NCBI GenBank assembly: GCA_963974055.1 | Contig: CAXBCP010000024.1 | Location: forward strand, 1-64,000 | DNA length: 64,000 nucleotides | Source: CAXBCP01 sp963974055 | Lineage (GTDB): Bacteria > Pseudomonadota > Alphaproteobacteria > MPNO01 > UBA830 | Reading direction: 5' to 3' | Part shown: one piece after another, positions 1 through 7,853 of the stretch | Layout of the letters: each line of letters starts with the position of its first letter | Numbering within the stretch: position 1 is the first letter of the stretch | Program-made: the position numbers and the translations under genes | The notes under the pieces: generated by a model | What the model was told of the DNA's origin: nothing | What the model saw: only the letters and a program-made list of their open reading frames with translations | Databases searched by the model: none

Positions 1-205
1 CCGCCGCCTTGCTGTGCCCGCCGCCGTGACCCGCATTGGGCATCATTTTGCTGCTGCTGCCATGGCCACCTGCCCCATGGCCGCCCCCATGGCCGCCGCT
101 GTGTTCGCCTGCCGCCAGCGCGCCTGTCGAGGCTGACAGGGCCATCGTGACAGCCAAGGTGAGAATTGATTTGCAGATTGCAGACGTGTTTTCGTTACGA
201 CGCAT
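1..205 (-). CDS. Gly/His-rich secreted protein, 3' end outside window
   Basis: The gene runs off the left edge, so only about 68 N-terminal residues are visible. The ATG at 205 follows AGGAG with 9 bases between. The product starts MRRNENTSAICKSILTLAV, a basic segment and hydrophobic core that look like a signal peptide ending near ALAAG. After it comes a low-complexity stretch of Gly-Gly-His and Gly-His units (GGHGGGHGAGGHG, then NAGHGGGHSKAA). Such His-rich exported segments often bind Ni, Cu or Zn, but the function here is inferred from composition only. I do not recognise a named family. Confidence 0.6.
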   Translation of the reverse strand, partial: MRRNENTSAICKSILTLAVTMALSASTGALAAGEHSGGHGGGHGAGGHGSSSKMMPNAGHGGGHSKAA

Positions 206-340
206 GGTCGATTTCTCCTGGTTTTGAGAGTTAATTCATCGAGCTCTCCGAAGTCGCGCAGAAACGCACGGCTTGGGCCGCGTCAAATGACGCCGGTCAT
301 ACACTCGACGGAATCGCCGAAAATGTTCGGAAAAAGCTCT

Positions 341-754
341 TTAGATTAGGGAGAAACCGCCTCGCGGGACGGGAGGGTCGCTGTCCAGATACAAAGAGGG
401 AATATCCAGATCATCTGCGATCCAGGTGTGCAGACGAAAAATCAAGTCTGCAGACGTCGTCGAAACGACAGGCGTTCCGACAAATGAGGGAGCACATGCA
501 GTCGAGCCGCAATGGGTCAACGCATGCCCGATGCCCTTGTGTTCATCATCATCGGACTGCTCGTGGCTATCCATGCCATCATGATGGTCCGCGGCAGAAT
601 GAGACTCATGATGCTCTGCGTGCCGTTCCGCAGCGTATGAATACGGACCGATAAATACAGCGAAAACAAGCATGACAGAAAGAAGAACCCTCAGTGCAGC
701 CGCTGGAGACCATCTATCGGTTTCGGTCAAATTCAAGGGATGAAACCCGAGCAC
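341..754 (-). CDS. His-rich secreted protein, probably metal-related
   Basis: This 137-residue product has an N-terminal hydrophobic segment (around residues 19-40, ALRVLLSVMLVFAVFIG) consistent with a signal peptide. A His/Asp/Glu-rich stretch follows (AERHAEHHESHSAADHHDG and onward to about residue 73), then a segment with two Cys (THCGSTACAP) and a C-terminus ending DPPVPRGGFSLI. The composition suggests periplasmic metal binding, similar in style to small proteins near heavy-metal efflux genes. The start is uncertain: GTG at 754 overlaps the upstream frame, and a TTG at 736 overlaps its stop. The local DNA is noticeably less GC-rich than the rest of the window. Confidence 0.6.
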   Translation of the reverse strand: MLGFHPLNLTETDRWSPAAALRVLLSVMLVFAVFIGPYSYAAERHAEHHESHSAADHHDGMDSHEQSDDDEHKGIGHALTHCGSTACAPSFVGTPVVSTTSADLIFRLHTWIADDLDIPSLYLDSDPPVPRGGFSLI

Positions 755-1065
755 AACGTCTCGCTTTCACAGACTTCTATATCGGCTGAATCCATTTGGG
801 CAGAATGATGGTCAATCGCCACCATGCCGGCATCTCCGGCGGAGATGGGAGATATCGACGCCAATACCGAATTCGGCGAAAGCATTCCGAGCGAAAAACT
901 CGCAACAAGCGATACGATCGGTGCGTAGCACCACCGCGTCTTCCGCCGTTTTGTCTGGAACGTCTTTTCGGTCACAAGCACTTCAATGCTGATTTGGTCT
1001 TCCTCAGGATAGGAGGGATACGCCCGGCAGATCAAGAAACTAATTGCCTTCGCCTCCCGGCTCAC
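733..1065 (-). CDS. Small hypothetical protein, possibly secreted
   Basis: The open frame encodes up to 110 residues. A hydrophobic segment (YAPIVSLVASFSLGML) about halfway through suggests that translation really starts further in, for example at one of the GTG codons of the EVLVTEK stretch, which would make it a signal peptide. The rest contains HHSAQMD and two Cys. Its stop overlaps the possible start of the His-rich gene downstream, which suggests translational coupling. No family is recognised, and the frame could be spurious. Confidence 0.3.
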   Translation of the reverse strand: MSREAKAISFLICRAYPSYPEEDQISIEVLVTEKTFQTKRRKTRWCYAPIVSLVASFSLGMLSPNSVLASISPISAGDAGMVAIDHHSAQMDSADIEVCESETLCSGFIP

Positions 1066-1066
1066 C

Positions 1067-2167
1067 CTACTCCGCAGCTGCCGCGCTTGCCCCCGCCCGT
1101 TCCGCCTCGATCATCCCGTGCAGGTGCTTGCGCGCCAGATACAGCGCCTTGTCCGCCTTGATGCTGACCAGGGTGCGGCCGGGATCGCGATCTAGCCGGG
1201 CCTGCTGGACCTCCATGATCGCCTTGTCTTCCTTGAAGGTCGGCAGGCTTTCGTCGAACAGTTGCTTTGTGGCCGCCGGTTCGTCCTGGCGATAGCCGTT
1301 GGCGACCGAAAAGAAATAGTGGAACGAGGTTTCGGTTTCGGGCGTCGCGTGGTGGATAAGCTGGAAATGCAGGCCGGGCTGATCCTGGTTTTCGCGCGCG
1401 CCCCTGCCGACATCGATGGCGCCGTTGTTCTGGATGACCGTCGCCGGCGCGACGTATTCGAACTTGTGCCAGCGGTCGATATTGCCCTTGAAGCCCACCG
1501 CCTTCACATAGGTCGGCGGGGCGGGCGCGTTCATCATCCAGCGTTCGTAAAACACCCCGGTATCGGTCGGCCGGATCGCCATTTCGGCGGCGGCATGGGC
1601 TTCCGGCAGGCCGCCGATGGTCTTGCGGTGAACATAGGCGAGATGCGACAGGTCCATCAGGTTGTCGATCATCATCATGTAATTGGCGTTGATGGTGAAC
1701 ACCGCCTTTTTATGGGGCCATTTTTCGGGCTGGTCGTGAAACGGGCAATCGAGGATTTTGCTTTCGTCCGCCGCGTCGGCATCGCCCATCCAGATCCAGA
1801 TGCATTGATGGCGTTCGACCACGGGATAGCTGCGCACGCGGGCGCTGGCGGGAACGGTATCCTGCCCCGGAATATCGATGCATTTGCCGTCGCCGTCGAA
1901 CACCAGCCCGTGATAGCCGCATTTCAGGCCCTTCCCGTCGGTCCAGCCGTGGCTGAGCGGCGCCCCGCGGTGACAGCAGCTGTCTTCCAGCGCCGACGCC
2001 CTGCCGTTCGCATCGCGGAACAGGACGATGGGCTCGTTCATGATGGTGCGGCCGACAACGCCGGTTTCCGTGCCGTCGCCGTCATCGTCCTTCGCCGCCA
2101 GTTCCTCGGGCCAGGCCGCAATATACCAGGCGTTGCGCACGAAGGGCTCGTTCCTGGGGTTGTTCAT
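1067..2167 (-). CDS. Rieske [2Fe-2S] aromatic ring-hydroxylating oxygenase, VanA-like
   Basis: This is a 366-residue oxygenase component of the vanillate O-demethylase type. The Rieske cluster motif is complete: CCHRGAP near residue 63 and CGYHG about 17 residues later. The mononuclear iron site is visible as NLMDLSHLAYVH (D-x2-H-x4-H type). The ATG at 2167 follows GGGAGA; the frame stays open much further upstream only because it runs antisense to coding sequence in GC-rich DNA. It is the last gene of the kynU-kynA run, so an aromatic product of tryptophan breakdown (anthranilate, kynurenate or a derivative) is the likely substrate, but this is inference. No reductase partner is seen in the window. 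Confidence 0.9.
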   Translation of the reverse strand: MNNPRNEPFVRNAWYIAAWPEELAAKDDDGDGTETGVVGRTIMNEPIVLFRDANGRASALEDSCCHRGAPLSHGWTDGKGLKCGYHGLVFDGDGKCIDIPGQDTVPASARVRSYPVVERHQCIWIWMGDADAADESKILDCPFHDQPEKWPHKKAVFTINANYMMMIDNLMDLSHLAYVHRKTIGGLPEAHAAAEMAIRPTDTGVFYERWMMNAPAPPTYVKAVGFKGNIDRWHKFEYVAPATVIQNNGAIDVGRGARENQDQPGLHFQLIHHATPETETSFHYFFSVANGYRQDEPAATKQLFDESLPTFKEDKAIMEVQQARLDRDPGRTLVSIKADKALYLARKHLHGMIEAERAGASAAAAE

Positions 2168-2247
2168 CTGGTTTCTCCCTGTCGGTAGCTTAAAGTCGGT
2201 GGCTCGAATTTTGCCGCCGGTTTCTTCACGCCGGTTTGCGGCCAAGT

Positions 2248-3087
2248 CTACAGCACCGTGCGCACATCCCACAATTCCGGGAAGAAACGGATATCCAGCG
2301 CCTTTTGCAGGTAGGACACCCCGGCGGTGCCGCCGGTGCCGCGCTTGTTGCCGATGATGCGCTCGACCGTGGTGACATGGCGGAACCGCCATTGCTGGAA
2401 CCAGTCTTCGAGATCGACCAGTTCCTCGGCAAGTTCGTATTCCGTCCAGTGATTTTCGGTATCGCGGTATATTTTCAGCCACATTTCGGTCACGCCGGGA
2501 TGGCCGGTATAGCGCTGCGTGACGTCGCGGTTGAGAACGTCTTCCGGCACCGGCAGACCCTTGCGCGCCAGCAGGCGGAGAACGGTATCGTACAGCGTCG
2601 GGCTTTCCAGCGTTTCCTGCAGGATGCGGTAATCGTCCGGCCGGTCGCGATGGGGTTCCAGCATGGCCCGGTTCTTGTTGCCGAACAGGAATTCGATCTG
2701 GCGGTACTGGCAGGACTGGAACCCCGAAGAATGGCCGAGCGCGTCGCGGAAGGTCAGGTAATCCGCCGGGGTCAGGGTCGACAGAACGTCCCAGGACTGG
2801 ATCAGCTGCGACTGGATGCGCCCGACGCGGGCCAGCATCTTGAACCCGGGGCGCAGGTCGTCCGCCGCGATCGCCGCGATGGCGGCACGCAATTCGTGCA
2901 GCGCCAGCTTCATCCACAGCTCGGTCGTCTGGTGGATGACGATGAACAACTGTTCGTCATGGCGGTCCGATACCGGGCGCTGCGCCGACAGGATGGAATC
3001 GAGCTGCAGATAGTCGCCATAGGTCATGTCCTCGGCGAAATCGGTATGCGCGCCTTCGGGAAGGATCGGGCCCTTGTCGTCGGTCAT
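2248..3087 (-). CDS. kynA: Tryptophan 2,3-dioxygenase
   Basis: This haem enzyme opens the indole ring of L-tryptophan to N-formylkynurenine, the first step of the kynurenine pathway. The 279-residue length is standard for bacterial TDO. Family landmarks are intact: IVIHQTTELWMK (substrate-site His), FRDALGHSSGFQSCQYR (substrate carboxylate-binding Arg region), WRFRHVTTVERIIG (proximal haem His) and KRGTGGTAGVSYL. It starts 10 bases after kynU ends and is followed after 80 bases by the Rieske oxygenase, so the three look like one operon. No formamidase (kynB) is visible beside it. Confidence 0.97.
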   Translation of the reverse strand: MTDDKGPILPEGAHTDFAEDMTYGDYLQLDSILSAQRPVSDRHDEQLFIVIHQTTELWMKLALHELRAAIAAIAADDLRPGFKMLARVGRIQSQLIQSWDVLSTLTPADYLTFRDALGHSSGFQSCQYRQIEFLFGNKNRAMLEPHRDRPDDYRILQETLESPTLYDTVLRLLARKGLPVPEDVLNRDVTQRYTGHPGVTEMWLKIYRDTENHWTEYELAEELVDLEDWFQQWRFRHVTTVERIIGNKRGTGGTAGVSYLQKALDIRFFPELWDVRTVL

Positions 3088-3097
3088 CGTGCGGTCT

Positions 3098-4333
3098 TCA
3101 TGTTACGGCGGCCTTTGTTTTGAATTCGGGCGTGTCCCAGGCGGACGTCTCCATCACGCGGCGCAGATGGACCGCCGCATCCCACAGGTCGCGATAGCGC
3201 AGGTAGAGCGGCGCAAAACCGAAGCGCAGGATATCGGGGCTGCGGAAATCGCCGGTCACGCCGCGCGCGATCAGGGCCTGGACGATGGCGTAGCCTTCCG
3301 GATGGCGGAAACTGACCTGGCTGCCGCGGCGGTCCGCATCGCGCGGGGTCGCCAGAACGAATCCGTGACCGGCGCATTCCTGTTCGACCAGCGCGATAAA
3401 GCATTCCGTCATCAGGACCGACTTGCGGCGCAGATCGCCTGGATCGGCCTCGAGAAACAGATCGACGCCTTCTTCCAGCGCGACGAGGCCGAGAACCGCC
3501 GGCGTGCCGGCCAGGTGACGCGTAATCCCCGGCGCCGGGCGGTAGCTGCCTTCGAAGTCGAACGGCGCGGCATGGCCCATCCAGCCGGAGAGCGGCTGGC
3601 GTGCGGCATCCTGATGACGGGCCGCGACGAACAGGAAGGCCGGCGCACCGGGCCCGCCGTTCAGATACTTGTAACCGCAGCCGACGGCGAAATCCGCGTC
3701 CGCCCCGTTGAGATCGACCGGCAGCGCGCCCGCCGAATGCGACAGATCCCACAGCATCAGCGCGCCGGCGCCGTGCGCGGCGGCGGTGACGGCGGCCATG
3801 TCGAGCATTTCGCCGGTCCGGTAATCGACCTGGGTCAGCGCGACGACCGCGATCTCGTCGGTGATCGACCGGGCGATGTCTTCCTTCGCCACCGCGCGGA
3901 CCTCGAAACCCGGTCCCAGCATCGAGACCAGACCCTCGGCGATATAGATATCGGTTGGAAAATTGCCCGCCTCGGTCAGGATCACCCGGCGGCCGTGGCG
4001 CAGCGCGCAGGCGGCGGCAAGCATCTTGAACAGGTTGACCGACGTCGAATCCGCGGCAACGACCTCCCCCGGCGCGGCGCCGACGATGCGCGCGATCTTG
4101 TCTCCGATGCGCTGCGGCATTTCCATCCAGCCATGGGTGTTCCAGCTCGTTATCAGGGACTGGCCCCATTCCTCGCGGGTGACGTCGATCAGGCGGGCGA
4201 GCGTCCGGCGCGGCAGGGGACCGAGCGAATTGCCGTCGAGATAGATCCCCCCCATGGGCAGGTCGAACTGGTCCCGGAACGGAGCCAGCCTGTCCTCGCG
4301 GTCGAGCGCTGAAAGTGCCTCACTGGTGATCAT
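3098..4333 (-). CDS. kynU: Kynureninase
   Basis: This PLP enzyme cleaves kynurenine to anthranilate and alanine. The 411-residue protein has the family length and motifs: YLDGNSLGPLP at the N-terminus, DLSHSAGALPVDL (PLP-binding Asp and neighbours), and GCGYKYLNGGPGAPAF with the Schiff-base Lys. It is the first gene of the kynU-kynA-Rieske run. The ATG at 4333 has no strong Shine-Dalgarno sequence. An 18-bp palindrome lies about 55 bases upstream (4386-4403) and is a plausible operator. Confidence 0.97.
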   Translation of the reverse strand: MITSEALSALDREDRLAPFRDQFDLPMGGIYLDGNSLGPLPRRTLARLIDVTREEWGQSLITSWNTHGWMEMPQRIGDKIARIVGAAPGEVVAADSTSVNLFKMLAAACALRHGRRVILTEAGNFPTDIYIAEGLVSMLGPGFEVRAVAKEDIARSITDEIAVVALTQVDYRTGEMLDMAAVTAAAHGAGALMLWDLSHSAGALPVDLNGADADFAVGCGYKYLNGGPGAPAFLFVAARHQDAARQPLSGWMGHAAPFDFEGSYRPAPGITRHLAGTPAVLGLVALEEGVDLFLEADPGDLRRKSVLMTECFIALVEQECAGHGFVLATPRDADRRGSQVSFRHPEGYAIVQALIARGVTGDFRSPDILRFGFAPLYLRYRDLWDAAVHLRRVMETSAWDTPEFKTKAAVT

Positions 4334-4385
4334 GCTGTATCAAATATGAGACGGGGTTTCCGGATCGGGTTACGGGCGGTCGCAA

Positions 4386-4403
4386 TTGTTTGCGTACGAA
4401 CAA
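4386..4403. promoter_or_regulatory. 18-bp inverted repeat upstream of kynU, candidate operator
   Basis: The sequence TTGTTTGCGTACGAACAA is an imperfect palindrome with TTGTT/AACAA arms, 53-70 bases upstream of the kynU start and in the divergent gap to the OmpA-like lipoprotein gene. Size and position fit a dimeric repressor site. The regulator is unknown and not encoded next to it. Confidence 0.4.
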
Positions 4404-4545
4404 GTCTCTCGGACAGGTCGGCGAGACCGATTAGACCCTACCTGCCCCGACATTTCCACATTTTCGCCGCGGTCGTGCCCCAATCGGGCGGCTTAGTGTC
4501 ATCCGACGCCTCTCTGAACCCGTCCGAAGACGAAAGGAAAACCCC

Positions 4546-5430
4546 ATGCCCCTTATAAAAAATACCATGCTCGCTTCCTGCGCCGCCGGCCTGCTCTCCG
4601 CCTGCTCGGGAACGCTGATCCAGGCCGAAAACGCCGCCGCCCCCGCAGATCCGTTCGCCCGCGCGCTGCACGCCGGATATCTCGATCTCGCCCGCGGGGA
4701 GCTCGACGAAAGCGATTTCGCCGATACTGCCGCCTTCGCCGCCCGCGCGGTCGCGTCGTCGGCCGGAACCCCGCCACCGCCCGAAAACTTCGGCGCGCGC
4801 CGGCTGCCGGCGGAAAAGCTGCCGGAACTCGCGGCGGCGCGAACGCAACTCATGACCGCGCTCGAACGCGGGGCCGCGGGATCCGCGCCCGATCAGGCGG
4901 CCCGCGCCCAGCTTGCCTTCGACTGCTGGATGCAGGAACAGGAAGAAAATTTCCAGGCCGCCGACATCGCCGCCTGCCGTGACCGGTTCGCCGCCGCAAT
5001 CCGCGGTCTCGACACCAAACCGCTGGCCAGCGTGGAGCCCGCACAACCGCGCGCGACGCCGGCGACGCTGAAGGCCCCGCGCGGCGCAACGCCGCTGAAA
5101 ACGCGTTTCGTCGTGTATTTCGATCTCGACACGGCAAAGCTGGTGCCCGGCGCGGAATCGGAAATCACGCGGGCGGCCGCGGCGGCGCGGCGTTCCGGCG
5201 CCGCGATGGTACGGGTTACCGGCCATGCCGACCGGTCGGGCCCGGACGGCCACAATCTTGCCCTCAGCCGGACACGGGCACGCGAAGTCGTCCGCGCGCT
5301 GCGGCGCCTGGGGCTGCCGGAAATCGGGGTCGCCACCCAGGCCTTCGGCGAGGAGAAACCGGCCGTGCCCACCGGCGACGGCAAGCCCGAGCCGCGCAAC
5401 CGCCGGGTGGAAATCGAACTGACGCACTAG
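4546..5430 (+). CDS. OmpA-family lipoprotein
   Basis: This 294-residue protein has a lipoprotein signal peptide with lipobox LLSAC near residues 16-20, so it should be lipid-anchored. The middle (about 25-180) is Ala-rich and probably helical. The C-terminus from about residue 185 is an OmpA/MotB peptidoglycan-associating domain: FVVYFDLDTAKL, VTGHADRSG, NLALSRTRAREVVRALRRLG and NRRVEIEL. It probably tethers the outer membrane to peptidoglycan. It is monocistronic, with a hairpin terminator just downstream. Confidence 0.88.
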   Translation: MPLIKNTMLASCAAGLLSACSGTLIQAENAAAPADPFARALHAGYLDLARGELDESDFADTAAFAARAVASSAGTPPPPENFGARRLPAEKLPELAAARTQLMTALERGAAGSAPDQAARAQLAFDCWMQEQEENFQAADIAACRDRFAAAIRGLDTKPLASVEPAQPRATPATLKAPRGATPLKTRFVVYFDLDTAKLVPGAESEITRAAAAARRSGAAMVRVTGHADRSGPDGHNLALSRTRAREVVRALRRLGLPEIGVATQAFGEEKPAVPTGDGKPEPRNRRVEIELTH

Positions 5431-5466
5431 CCTGTCGAACCGGGCCAGACCGGAAAACGCCAAAAT

Positions 5467-5496
5467 AAAACGCGGGTCCATCGGGCCCGCGTTTTT
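5467..5496. terminator. Bidirectional rho-independent terminator
   Basis: A stem of the type AAAACGCGGG / CCCGCGTTTTT with a short loop and A/T tracts on both sides lies between the OmpA-like lipoprotein gene (+) and the Hpt gene (-), which converge here. Confidence 0.8.
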
Positions 5497-5519
5497 CGGT
5501 TAGTTCTCGGCGATAACGG

Positions 5520-5987
5520 TCAGGCAGGGGCTGGAATATTGGCGACGAGCTGGGCGACCTTGCCCGTCAACTGCTCGCCGATCGCGCCACCATTCCCCTG
5601 AATGTTTTTTTCCAGGACGAAATCCATCGCCGCGAAATGCGCCGCAATGACCTTGAGCTGCTTTTCGTCCGCCGACGCCGCTTCCACCCGCAGGTAATCG
5701 CACAACGACCCGCCGATTTTCGTCAGCAGGTCGTATCCGAACGAGCCGCCCTGCCCTTTGACGTTGTGAACGACTTCGAAGATCGCGCGAAGCTCGGGCT
5801 GATTGTCGCCGGGCTTTTCCTGGCCCGCAGCTAGCGCCTCTTTGGCGCGACCGATATCTTCGCCGATCCATTCGAGGAAACTGTCGGCGAGCGCCGCGAC
5901 CGCCGCCTCGGCAGCGCGGACGGCATCCGGCACATCGTCTTCATCTGACGGCGACGAAAGCGGCTCTGCGGCTGCGGTGGAATTCAT
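5520..5987 (-). CDS. Hpt-domain histidine phosphotransfer protein
   Basis: The ATG at 5987 follows AGGAG at good spacing, giving 155 residues. The motif HNVKGQGGSFGYDLL contains the phospho-accepting His (about residue 74) of a histidine phosphotransfer domain, flanked by helices. The N-terminal 25 residues are acidic and disordered. Such proteins relay phosphate between hybrid kinases and response regulators. Unusually, the promoter region carries perfect CtrA-type boxes (6112-6126 and 6179-6193) and a 16-bp triple repeat, so the gene may belong to the CtrA regulon. It could be an orphan phosphorelay intermediate, but the partners are not in the window. Confidence 0.8.
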   Translation of the reverse strand: MNSTAAAEPLSSPSDEDDVPDAVRAAEAAVAALADSFLEWIGEDIGRAKEALAAGQEKPGDNQPELRAIFEVVHNVKGQGGSFGYDLLTKIGGSLCDYLRVEAASADEKQLKVIAAHFAAMDFVLEKNIQGNGGAIGEQLTGKVAQLVANIPAPA

Positions 5988-6050
5988 ACGGTCTCTCCTG
6001 ATAACTGTCGGGCTAACGGCTCGATACGCACGCAAATTTCCCCGATCCCG

Positions 6051-6098
6051 GAGCGTATTACGTTGGGAACGTATTACATTGGGAGCGTATTACATTTA
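6051..6098. repeat. Three tandem 16-bp repeats upstream of the Hpt gene
   Basis: The units are GAGCGTATTACGTTGG, GAACGTATTACATTGG and GAGCGTATTACATTTA, in exact tandem with a 16-bp period. They lie 64-111 bases upstream of the Hpt start and next to a CtrA-type box. They may be iterated binding sites or a short local duplication. Confidence 0.8.
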
Positions 6099-6111
6099 AT
6101 GGCAGCCCCCC

Positions 6112-6126
6112 TTAAGGACAGGTTAA
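6112..6126. promoter_or_regulatory. CtrA-type box (TTAA-N7-TTAA)
   Basis: TTAAGGACAGGTTAA matches the alphaproteobacterial CtrA consensus perfectly. It lies in the divergent region between the Hpt gene (start 5987, minus) and the mini-HupE gene (start 6247, plus). Confidence 0.65.
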
Positions 6127-6178
6127 CAGCGGACCGCCGCCCGCCAGCTTGCAAAAGCGCGGGCGGAGTCGTACACCG

Positions 6179-6193
6179 TTAAGAGACAGTTAA
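6179..6193. promoter_or_regulatory. Second CtrA-type box in the Hpt/mini-HupE gap
   Basis: TTAAGAGACAGTTAA is again a perfect TTAA-N7-TTAA. Its centre is about 60 bases upstream of the mini-HupE start, a position suitable for controlling that promoter. Confidence 0.65.
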
Positions 6194-6246
6194 TGTCGGA
6201 AAAGGGCGGCACCGAATCCGCCTTCAACATTCTCGAAGGAGCCAAA

Positions 6247-6489
6247 ATGAACAACAGGCTTGGAATTTTCGCGATTGCCGCAGCAACAGCGATCACAACC
6301 GCAACCACGGCGCAGGCCCATAAGAGCACGGAATTCGGCGGCGGTTTTCTGCATCCCGTCAGCGGCATCGATCATCTTATCGCCCTGATTGCCGGTCTCC
6401 CGGCGGGCGTCATTGCCGGCGGCATCGTCGCCCTGACCGTTGCAGGCTTCGGCGCGATTCGTATGGTGCGGCGCAGCCGCCAGAACTGA
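6247..6489 (+). CDS. Miniature HupE/UreJ-like membrane protein
   Basis: The ATG at 6247 follows GAAGGAG, giving an 80-residue product. It has a signal peptide (IFAIAAATAITTATTAQA), then HKSTEFGGGFLHPVSGIDHL, which resembles the HP-x2-G-x-DH signature at the start of HupE/UreJ nickel/cobalt transporters, then one hydrophobic helix (GLPAGVIAGGIVALTVAGFG) and a basic end. Full HupE proteins are about 190-200 residues with several further helices, so this is a very short relative or a remnant. The good ribosome binding site, its own terminator and the CtrA-type boxes upstream suggest it is expressed rather than decayed. Confidence 0.7.
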   Translation: MNNRLGIFAIAAATAITTATTAQAHKSTEFGGGFLHPVSGIDHLIALIAGLPAGVIAGGIVALTVAGFGAIRMVRRSRQN

Positions 6490-6566
6490 TCCGGTCCCCG
6501 TTGTCGCCGACCGGCGGGCACGAACGACCGTCAGGGCGACAGACCGTGAGACAGACAGCGAAATAA

Positions 6567-6594
6567 GCCGCCGGGATTCCCTGGCGGTTTTTTT
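6567..6594 (+). terminator. Rho-independent terminator after mini-HupE
   Basis: A CCGCC...GGCGG stem (one G-T pair) is followed by seven T residues, about 80 bases after the mini-HupE stop. Confidence 0.75.
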
Positions 6595-6602
6595 CATGAG
6601 CG

Positions 6603-7853
6603 TTACCGGGGTTCTCCGCCGAAATCGTCTCGCTCAGCAATCCGGGCGACCGCGTAGCCGAACACCAGCCCCCAGAACGCCGCCCCGATCCCGAATATCG
6701 ATACCCCGGCCACGGTGATCATGAATGTCACCAGCGAACCGAGCGAAAACCTGCCGCCAAAACCGCTGACGAATGCAGATTGCAGCACGGGCACCATGGC
6801 CAGTCCGGCGAGGGTCGCGATAAAGGCCGCCGGCAGGGCAATGCCGAGTTGGACGGCGCTGGGCGCGAACAGCCCGAAAGCCAGGATAAACAGTCCGAAC
6901 CACATACCGCCGACATAGCGCCATTCCTTCGCGCCCGACACGTTGAGGATCGCGTTTGCCGGCGCGGTCACAACCGTCGGCACGCAGCCCAGTGCGCCGT
7001 AGACCAGAGTCCCGGTGCCGCACAGCAGAGTTGCCATGTTTTCCGGCGGACGGTAGCCGGCGTTGCGGGCGATCGCGAAACCCTGGGTATTGTGAATGCC
7101 GACAACGGTGACCGTCAGCGGAATGACAAGCTCGATAATTGCCGTCAGGTTGAAAACCGGACGGAAGATCAGGGGTTCCGCGGTGCGCAGGACCAGTTGA
7201 CCATCCGGCACGAACGCCCCGGTCGCGACGATCGCCACCGTGCCTGTGACCAGTGCCGCAAGGACGGGCGGGAACCGCCGCTTCAATGTCGGCGTGGCAG
7301 ACACCGCCAGATACCCGGCCGCCATCGCGCCGGCAATCCAGGCATTGCTGTCGAACGCGCCGATCATGCGCAGCCCGTAGGGCAGGAACACACCCGCGAC
7401 CATCGCCATCACGATCGGTTCGGGCAACGCGGCCGTCACCCGCCGGATCAGCCCGGTCAGGGCAAGCACCAGGATAAGAGCGCCGGTGACGATATAGGCG
7501 CCGACCAGTTCCGGCATGGAAAAGTGCATCAATGCCGGGCCCACGATCACGACGCCCGGCATGCTGTAACCGATAGTCAGCGGCTGGCGGTACAGATAAC
7601 AGACGCCGATCGACAATACGCCGCTGAGTCCGTAGGCGGTGAAAAGCCAGGCCGCGATGACGTCATTCGGCAGCGAGGCGGCGGTGCCGACCGCGAGAAT
7701 CATGGCCCCCGGCCCGGTCGCCGCAAACAGGAAAGCACTGAAACCGTTGACGAGATTGTGGCCAAAGGCATGACGCAGCATATCGCGCAGGCCCGGCAGC
7801 GGCCGGACAACCGGCTCGATCGCCGCCGTCACCGCGGTTTTATGATCCGTCAT
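6603..7853 (-). CDS. BenE-family benzoate/H+ symporter-like transporter
   Basis: This 416-residue polytopic protein has about 12 predicted helices. Landmarks typical of BenE/NCS2-like transporters include LPEPIVMAMVAGVFLPYG, VGIHNTQGFAIARNAGY and GALGCVPTVVTAPANAIL. The start is taken at the ATG at 7853, preceded by GGAAGGGGG; the upstream extension has no family character. It probably imports an aromatic acid with protons. No aromatic degradation operon adjoins it, so the substrate cannot be named. Confidence 0.88.
   Translation of the reverse strand: MTDHKTAVTAAIEPVVRPLPGLRDMLRHAFGHNLVNGFSAFLFAATGPGAMILAVGTAASLPNDVIAAWLFTAYGLSGVLSIGVCYLYRQPLTIGYSMPGVVIVGPALMHFSMPELVGAYIVTGALILVLALTGLIRRVTAALPEPIVMAMVAGVFLPYGLRMIGAFDSNAWIAGAMAAGYLAVSATPTLKRRFPPVLAALVTGTVAIVATGAFVPDGQLVLRTAEPLIFRPVFNLTAIIELVIPLTVTVVGIHNTQGFAIARNAGYRPPENMATLLCGTGTLVYGALGCVPTVVTAPANAILNVSGAKEWRYVGGMWFGLFILAFGLFAPSAVQLGIALPAAFIATLAGLAMVPVLQSAFVSGFGGRFSLGSLVTFMITVAGVSIFGIGAAFWGLVFGYAVARIAERDDFGGEPR

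Noticed and set aside
2168..2917. N-terminal extension of the Rieske oxygenase frame to 2917
   Set aside because: The extra 250 residues are Arg/Gly/Pro-rich shadow sequence overlapping kynA on the same strand; the ATG at 2167 has a good ribosome binding site and family-like start.
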